64,000 nucleotides of DNA from Frankia nepalensis (GTDB taxonomy: Bacteria; Actinomycetota; Actinomycetes; Frankiales; Frankiaceae). Shown piece after piece: positions 59,187-64,000 of this stretch. Made by a program: the position numbers and the translations under genes. Location: positions 1-64,000 of the forward strand of contig NZ_JADWYU010000097.1 in NCBI RefSeq assembly GCF_016786325.1, read 5' to 3'. Each line of letters starts with the position of its first letter. Position 1 is the first letter of the stretch. The notes under the pieces were generated by a model. The model worked only from the letters and a program-made list of their open reading frames with translations. It searched no databases and was not told where the DNA came from.

Positions 59187-60536
59187 ATGCGTCAGTCTTC
59201 AGCCGGGACCAGGGGGCCGGCGGCCGCCGAGCGGGTGGCTCGCCGGCCGGGCCGGGGGCCGGTGGAGCGCGGCGAGCGGACGGCCGGGGCGGGCCGGCCG
59301 GGTGAGGCCGAGATCGACGCCGTGCTGCTGGTGACGTTCGGGGGCCCGGACGAGCCGGCGGACGTGCTGCCGTTCCTGCGGAACGTGACCCGGGGGCGCG
59401 GGGTACCGGAGGAACGGATCGCCCAGGTCGCGGAGCACTATCACCAGCTCGGCGGGCGCAGCCCGATCAACGACCAGAGTCGCGAGCTGCTGGCCGCGCT
59501 GCGCGACGAGCTCGCGCCGCTGCCGGTCTACTGGGGCAACCGGAACTGGCGGCCCTACCTGCGCGACGCGCTGGCCGAGATGCGCGCGGACGGCGTGCGG
59601 CTGGCCGCCTGCTTCATCCCGTCGGTCTTCTCGACCTACTCCGGCTGCCGGCAGTACCGGGAGAACCTCGCCGAGGCGCTCGACGAGCTGGGCGCCGCCG
59701 GCGAGCCCGCTCCCGCGTTCGTCAAGCTGCGGGTGTTCTTCAACCATCCCGGGTTCCTGGAACCGATGGCCGACCGGGTCCAGGCGGCCCTCGAGACGCT
59801 CCCGGCCGACCGGCGCGACGGCGCCCACCTGGTCTTCGTCGCCCACTCGGTGCCGCGCTGGCAGGCGGTCGAGAGCGGGCCCGCGGGGGGTGCCTACGAG
59901 CGCCAGCTGCTGGCCGCGAGCCGGACCGTCGCCCGGCTGCTCGCCGAGCGGCGTGGCCGGGAACAGCCGTGGGACGTCGCGTACTGCAGCCGCAGCGGCT
60001 CGCCCCGGGTGCCGTGGCTGGAGCCGGACGTCGGTGACTGCCTCGAGCGGTTGGCCGCCGAAGGCGCGGAGTCGGTAGTGATCGTCCCCATCGGGTTTGT
60101 CAGCGACCACATGGAGGTCATCCAGGACCTCGACCGTGAGGCGCTGGCGCGAGCCGGGAAGCTAGGACTGACCGCGGCGCGGGCGGGCACGGTCGGCGCG
60201 GATCCGCGGTTCGTCCAGATGATCGTCGAGCTTGTCGAGGAGCGGCGCGACCCGAGCCGGCCTCGGCGGGCGCTCGGCGAGCTGGGCTCGTTTCCGGATG
60301 TCTGCCCGCTCGACTGCTGCGGCTCGCCGGCGACCGAGGACCGCCGGCCCGCGATGGCCGGCCTTCCCGAGGACGCGCTCGGTCGAGGGAGGTACCGGCG
60401 CGGCGCGGCCGAGCGCGGCGGGCCGGCGACGGCGGGCGGCCCCGGGCACTCGGAGGATGGCCGGCGTGTCTGGCGGACGGGGATACTGGATGAGGAGCTT
60501 CCGGACGCCCGGCCCGGGCGGCCGGACCGGCGCTGA
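59187..60536 (+). CDS. hemH: Coproporphyrin III ferrochelatase
   Basis: A 449-residue chelatase inserting iron for heme synthesis. AEIDAVLLVTFGGPDEPADVLPFL begins the domain, and HYHQLGGRSPINDQSRELL, VYWGNRNWRPYL, FVAHSVPRW and VPIGFVSDHMEVIQDLD are hallmarks. The cysteine-rich VCPLDCCGSPA matches the 2Fe-2S-bearing end of actinobacterial enzymes. An extra ~75 C-terminal residues and ~40 N-terminal residues are unusual. ATG 59187 with GGGAGAG upstream. Confidence 0.93.
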   Translation: MRQSSAGTRGPAAAERVARRPGRGPVERGERTAGAGRPGEAEIDAVLLVTFGGPDEPADVLPFLRNVTRGRGVPEERIAQVAEHYHQLGGRSPINDQSRELLAALRDELAPLPVYWGNRNWRPYLRDALAEMRADGVRLAACFIPSVFSTYSGCRQYRENLAEALDELGAAGEPAPAFVKLRVFFNHPGFLEPMADRVQAALETLPADRRDGAHLVFVAHSVPRWQAVESGPAGGAYERQLLAASRTVARLLAERRGREQPWDVAYCSRSGSPRVPWLEPDVGDCLERLAAEGAESVVIVPIGFVSDHMEVIQDLDREALARAGKLGLTAARAGTVGADPRFVQMIVELVEERRDPSRPRRALGELGSFPDVCPLDCCGSPATEDRRPAMAGLPEDALGRGRYRRGAAERGGPATAGGPGHSEDGRRVWRTGILDEELPDARPGRPDRR

Positions 60537-60591
60537 CCCTGACGGGGTCAGCTGGCCCTGACCGGATCGTGTGACGGAGAGTGCGCAAGTC

Positions 60592-61107
60592 ATGCAGCGT
60601 TTCGTGTTCGACCCCCCGGAGCGGTTCGTGGTCGGGACCGTCGGGCAGCCGGGCGAGCGCGCGTTCTTCCTGCAGGCCGCTTCCGACGGGCGGCTGGTCA
60701 CCATCGGGCTGGAGAAGGCCGAGGTGACGGCGCTGGCGGAGGGCCTGTCGGCGCTGCTCGGCCAGGTCGGCCAGCAGCAGGGCGTGTCGGTGCCGGCCGC
60801 CGCCGACGTCGAGGTGGACCTCGCGCCGCTGCAGGCGCCGTTCGAGGAGGACTTCCACCTCGGCCAGCTCACGGTCTCCTGGGACGGCCGGCGGGTGTTC
60901 GTCGACGCCGCCGGCCTTGCCGCCGGCCAGCTCGGGACGGCGGCCAGCGAGGAGGACGTCGACTCGCTGCGCGTCGGCCTGACGATCTCGCAGACGAGGG
61001 CGTTCATCGAGCGGGCCCGCAGCATCGTCGCGGCCGGCCGCCCGGCCTGCGTCCTGTGCGGCCGGCCCGACGGTCCCGACGGCCACTTCTGTCCCCGCCT
61101 GAACTGA
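60592..61107 (+). CDS. DUF3090 family protein
   Basis: A 171-residue protein. QRFVFDPPERFVVGTVGQPGERAFFLQAAS and FHLGQLTVSWDGRRVFVDAAG are the DUF3090 core. The C-terminus CVLCGRPDGPDGHFCPRLN has three Cys, possibly metal-binding. ATG 60592 fits the family and has GGAGAG ten bases upstream; a GTG seven codons earlier is possible. Function unknown; it is 55 bases from ferrochelatase and may share its transcript. Confidence 0.88.
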   Translation: MQRFVFDPPERFVVGTVGQPGERAFFLQAASDGRLVTIGLEKAEVTALAEGLSALLGQVGQQQGVSVPAAADVEVDLAPLQAPFEEDFHLGQLTVSWDGRRVFVDAAGLAAGQLGTAASEEDVDSLRVGLTISQTRAFIERARSIVAAGRPACVLCGRPDGPDGHFCPRLN

Positions 61108-61235
61108 GGCGGGCCTTCGGGGCAGCCCGCTCACGCTGGGCGCGGCGCCGTCCGGCCGCGTGGGCGCGGCGTTTACGGATCCGCGCGTGACCGCGCGGGG
61201 CGGGCGCCCACGGATGCGCCGCCGGTCACGCAGGC

Positions 61236-61366
61236 GTTGGCCAACGTTCTGACACCTGTTCGGCCAACAGGGCCTGCGTGTTCGCGAATGCCAGTATTGT
61301 GGCCTTCGGGTCACTGCTGGTGTGCACGACGTCTGATGTACATCGCGTCTGGGCGTACATGACGTC
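61236..61366. promoter_or_regulatory. Cluster of nested palindromes upstream of the repeat-rich protein gene
   Basis: GTTGGCCAAC (61236-61245), CCTGTT/AACAGG (61255-61271), GATGTACATC (61335-61344) and a longer dyad GACGTC..ATGTAC with GTACATGACGTC (61328-61366). The 61108-61453 spacer has no gene. The outermost site could end the DUF3090 transcript, while the palindromes look like operators. Confidence 0.45.
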
Positions 61367-61453
61367 CGGTGCGCGCGGCGTCGGCACGGCGGCGGACGCC
61401 CAGGCGCCACCACCGGACCCGCCAGCACCTGACCTTGAAGGAGCGGCTCGCAG

Positions 61454-62854
61454 GTGAGCCCGCAGAGCGGCCCAGATCCAGCGGCGCCGGGGGCCAAGCC
61501 CGCCGGCGCGGGGCACGAGGCGTCGGCATCCGGACCGGAGCAGGCCGCTCCCACAGAGCCGATCGCTCCCACGAAGCCGATCGCTCCCACGAAGCCGATC
61601 GCTCCCACGAAGCCGATCGCTCCCACGAAGCCGATCGGTCTCGACAAGAAGCCAGTCGCCGCCACGGAGCCGACCGGTCCGGCCAATCCGGCCGGCGAGG
61701 TCGCCTCTGGGAACCAGACAACCTCCGAAGACCAGGTCGCCTCCGGGGACCAGGCAGCCTCCGAAGACCAGGTCGCTTCCGGGGACCAGGCAGCTCCAGC
61801 CGAGGGCGCTCCCGCCGGGCCTCGGCGGCGGCGGAGGCCCGACAGCGCGTCCGCGGCTCGCAAGCGCCGGCGCACGTTCGGCCTGACCCAGCTCCTCGCT
61901 CTTCCGGCGATCGCCCTGCTGCTGCTCCTCGGCGGTGGATACCGCCCCTCCGACACCGAGGGTGACACCGTCACCGCCGCTCCCACCGGAGGGCTGACCG
62001 ACGCGACCGGCCTGCCGACGCTGACCGCGCAGCCCTGGGACACCGAGACCACCCTCGGGGGCTACACCCCGCTGGTCACGACGTCGCCGGACGATCTCGT
62101 GCCGATCCGGGTCGGCACGACCCCGCCGGGCGGCCGCGTCACCACGCGGCCTCCGGTCAGGACCAGCGCTCCGGTCCTCAGCCCGCCGCCGGTGATCACG
62201 ATCAGCCCGACCGCCACCGTCGGCGTGACGCCGACCGTCACCGCGACCTCCCCCTCCGTCACGGCTAGCGCGAGCTCGACCGGCGTTCCGACGGTCACGG
62301 TCAGCGCGAGCGTGAGCGCCAGCCCCACGGCGTCCGTGAGCCCCACCAGGTCCGCGAGCCCGACGGCGTCCGCCAGTCCGACGGCGTCCGCGAGCCCGAC
62401 CGGGACCGGTTCACCGACACCCATCGTCACGCTGACCGCCAACCCCGGCTGCCCGACCATCAAGCTGACCATGAGCAGCCTCGCCGCGAGGGTGATCACG
62501 GCGGCGGACGCGCCGACCCTCGAGGTCGTCGGCGACTACGCCGCGCCGAGCGCCACCGCCACCGGCCAGACCGTGATCCATGCCGAGGCCCGCGCGAGCG
62601 CGACCAGCGCCACCCCGCTGACCGAGTCGGACACCACCGTGCCGACGCGGCCGGGCGACGAGCCCGCGGTGCTGGCCAGGATCGACCTGGGCGAGCTCAC
62701 CACCACGCCCAGCACGCTCACGCTGACCCTCACCACCTCGCCGGCGCGCTGCGATCCGGTCACGCTCGCCACCGTCGTGATCGTCGGCATCACGAACGCG
62801 CTGCCCACCACCCCCCCGACCGCGTCGGCCACCCCGGACCCGCCGGCGAACTGA
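61454..62854 (+). CDS. Repeat-rich single-pass exported protein
   Basis: A 466-residue protein. The N-terminal ~130 residues have PIAPTK repeats and ASEDQVASGDQA repeats, then an Arg-rich stretch and a membrane helix (FGLTQLLALPAIALLLLLGGG). A Ser/Thr/Pro-rich outer stalk (ASPTASASPTASVSPT type) is followed by a ~100-residue domain with Cys pairs (NPGCPTIKLTMSS, SPARCDPVTLATVV). The GTG starts at 61454. It resembles actinomycete wall-associated proteins that could be glycosylated on Ser/Thr. Function unknown. Confidence 0.75.
   Translation: MSPQSGPDPAAPGAKPAGAGHEASASGPEQAAPTEPIAPTKPIAPTKPIAPTKPIAPTKPIGLDKKPVAATEPTGPANPAGEVASGNQTTSEDQVASGDQAASEDQVASGDQAAPAEGAPAGPRRRRRPDSASAARKRRRTFGLTQLLALPAIALLLLLGGGYRPSDTEGDTVTAAPTGGLTDATGLPTLTAQPWDTETTLGGYTPLVTTSPDDLVPIRVGTTPPGGRVTTRPPVRTSAPVLSPPPVITISPTATVGVTPTVTATSPSVTASASSTGVPTVTVSASVSASPTASVSPTRSASPTASASPTASASPTGTGSPTPIVTLTANPGCPTIKLTMSSLAARVITAADAPTLEVVGDYAAPSATATGQTVIHAEARASATSATPLTESDTTVPTRPGDEPAVLARIDLGELTTTPSTLTLTLTTSPARCDPVTLATVVIVGITNALPTTPPTASATPDPPAN
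61555..61638. repeat. 18-bp tandem repeat, ~4.7 copies
   Basis: GAAGCCGATCGCTCCCAC repeated in frame; it encodes the Pro-Ile-Ala-Pro-Thr-Lys hexads. Confidence 0.9.
61722..61793. repeat. 36-bp tandem duplication
   Basis: Two copies, differing at one base, encode ASEDQVASGDQA twice. In frame. Confidence 0.85.
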
Positions 62855-62940
62855 GCCGGCCCGTTCCCAGTGCCTGGCTCGCCTGGTCCGTTCCGCGACC
62901 GGTGGCGGCCGGCCGGCGGGACCAGTCGCCACCGGGACGG

Positions 62941-63747
62941 TCAGCGTGACGGGGGCGACGTCGCGTGGCTGGGGTCGAAGGCGTCGTACGCGGCCTCGTA
63001 GGAGCGGCGGACGGCCGCGGACAGTCCGCGCAGCGCGGCGGTGCGCCGGCCGATCTCGCCGGCGGTGACCGCGGCGCCGTCGTCCAGCGCGGCCAGGTCG
63101 AGCAGGGCGCGCAGCCGCTCGGCGCGGGCGAGCAGCGCGTGCGCGGCCGGGGGATAGCCCGGGCCGAGGCCGGGGCCCGGCTCCGCGTCGCCCCGGTCGC
63201 GCAGCAGCGCCAGCACCTCGGGCCGGGCACTGGCGATGTCCAGGTCGAGCAGCGTCGAGGTGGTCCTGCGGATCGCGTCGGACAGCTCGTGCTCGGCGGC
63301 GGGCACCGGGCTCGGCGGCGCCGGTACCCGGGCCGCCGGCAGCACCCGCCAGTGCACCGACTCCAGCACGCCCTCCACCGCCGGCCCGTGCACCTCCACG
63401 GACGGGACCAGCAGCAGCGGCGGGTTCGGACCGATGACGATGACCGCCTCGCCGGCGGCCAGCGCGTCGCCGTTCACGGCTGGCGGCCCGGGCAGCCCCG
63501 ACACGTCACCCGGAACCGGCATGACGAGCCGGAAACGCTCGGCGCGCGCGGCGCGCAGCGCGCCGAGGCCGAGCAGCAGTGGCTGGCCGTCGATCGTGTG
63601 CTGGCCTGGGCCGATCGCCTGCTGGACGCGGGTCAGGACGTCGTCGGAGCCGACGAACCCGGCCAGCCAGGCGTTCCCCCAGCCGGTGAGCACGCCGGAC
63701 CGTGGCGCGGGCAGGAGAGCGTGGTACACGGGGCCTACGGTAGGCAC
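62941..63747 (-). CDS. Conserved-looking hypothetical protein
   Basis: A 268-residue protein with no recognised domain. The N-terminal part has VYHALLPAPRSGVLTGWGNAWLAGFVGSDDVLTRVQQAIGPG, then strands around LLLGLGALRAARAERFRLVMPVPGD. The C-terminal part has helical Arg/Ala-rich segments such as LLARAERLRALLDLAALDDGAA. Coding is supported by composition and by the absence of a better frame. The GTG start sits beside a 13-bp palindrome. Function unknown. Confidence 0.65.
   Translation of the reverse strand: MPTVGPVYHALLPAPRSGVLTGWGNAWLAGFVGSDDVLTRVQQAIGPGQHTIDGQPLLLGLGALRAARAERFRLVMPVPGDVSGLPGPPAVNGDALAAGEAVIVIGPNPPLLLVPSVEVHGPAVEGVLESVHWRVLPAARVPAPPSPVPAAEHELSDAIRRTTSTLLDLDIASARPEVLALLRDRGDAEPGPGLGPGYPPAAHALLARAERLRALLDLAALDDGAAVTAGEIGRRTAALRGLSAAVRRSYEAAYDAFDPSHATSPPSR
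63733..63745. promoter_or_regulatory. 13-bp palindrome at the start codon
   Basis: GCCTAC-G-GTAGGC covers the first codons of the minus-strand gene starting at 63747. It could be an operator or an mRNA hairpin that hides the start. Confidence 0.45.
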
Positions 63748-63837
63748 ATCGGCGCCGTCATGTGGCGCTGACGGCCACAGAACGTGTCCTGGGGCACCGG
63801 ATCCGCGCAGGTAGGGCGTCGTTCGTCCCGGGCTCTC

Positions 63838-64000
63838 CTAGGCGGCGCGGGGCAGGCCGTCGCTGTCGCCGCGGCCGGTGGGCAGGGTCAGCGGCGTAGC
63901 CGTGGCCGGGGGGGCCTCCTGGCCGTGGAGCGCGAGGAAGCCTTCGACCGTGGCCGACCAGGGGTACTGCTCGGCGCGGGCCCGGGCGGCCGCCCGCCGC
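63838..64000 (-). CDS. C-terminus of a family 4-like glycosyltransferase (runs off the window)
   Basis: The last 54 codons before the TAG at 63838-63840 read ARARAEQYPWSATVEGFLALH then a Pro/Thr-rich tail. The first part matches the end of actinobacterial GT4 mannosyl/glycosyltransferases. The start and active site lie outside the window. The 90-base gap before the next gene holds no feature. Confidence 0.6.
   Translation of the reverse strand, partial: RRAAARARAEQYPWSATVEGFLALHGQEAPPATATPLTLPTGRGDSDGLPRAA

Overview
This window looks like part of a very high-GC actinomycete chromosome, most like Frankiaceae or a close relative. The evidence is the base composition, frequent GTG starts with start/stop overlaps, and typical actinobacterial families: NDMA-type alcohol dehydrogenase, F420/FMN luciferase-like oxidoreductases, a deazaflavin-dependent nitroreductase, InhA, a C-terminal-cysteine ferrochelatase, DUF3090, DUF5685 and an EgtE-like protein. 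The genus is inferred from style only. No tRNA, rRNA, CRISPR, phage or insertion sequence was recognised.

Positions 1-35,000 form an accessory catabolic island. Section A (1.86-14.5 kb, minus strand) reads from an aldehyde dehydrogenase through a 3Fe-4S ferredoxin, deazaflavin nitroreductase, cytochrome P450, DUF35 protein, thiolase-like protein, amidohydrolase, CaiB-type CoA transferase, a substrate-binding lipoprotein, a kinase-like phosphotransferase, a signal-less binding protein and an NDMA alcohol dehydrogenase. A divergent TetR gene faces it across a multi-half-site palindrome. Section B (15.5-24.1 kb) holds SDRs, luciferase-like oxidoreductases, a SnoaL-like protein, an acyl-CoA carboxylase beta subunit, an enoyl-CoA hydratase-like protein and a second binding lipoprotein. 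Section C (24.4-26.8 kb) is a divergent MarR / ArsR pair; the ArsR gene is coupled to an eroded malic-enzyme homologue. Section D (26.8-34.9 kb) has a VapBC-like module between repeated SDR 3' ends, a second thiolase-like/DUF35 pair, an SDR relic, and a third binding protein whose 5' end is missing. Together these suggest P450-started oxidation of a hydrophobic substrate to an acid, CoA activation, and beta-oxidation-like or retro-aldol chain shortening, with orphan binding proteins for capture or sensing. The substrate is unknown; terpenoid or steroid-like compounds are a guess.

Positions 35,000-64,000 look more like stable chromosome: a NarL-type response regulator, DUF5685 with a cysteine-rich tail, a metallo-beta-lactamase-fold hydrolase, an M28-like exported protein, an EgtE-like PLP enzyme, a PanE-like reductase, an LhgO-like oxidase, InhA, a KhtT/KhtU-like antiporter pair, GH15, a TPR protein, a large pyruvate-dehydrogenase-E1-like pseudoenzyme, DUF167, FabG, coproporphyrin ferrochelatase, DUF3090 and repeat-rich exported proteins. 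A glycosyltransferase runs off the right edge.

The observations most worth following are two central-metabolism enzyme relatives that have lost catalytic motifs (malic-like at 25.5 kb, E1-like at 54.5 kb), two DUF35/thiolase-like pairs lacking the thiolase cysteine, a head-to-head pair of genes that both lack starts at 34.9 kb, and a toxin-antitoxin module bounded by SDR 3'-end copies. All family calls are by eye, without database searches.
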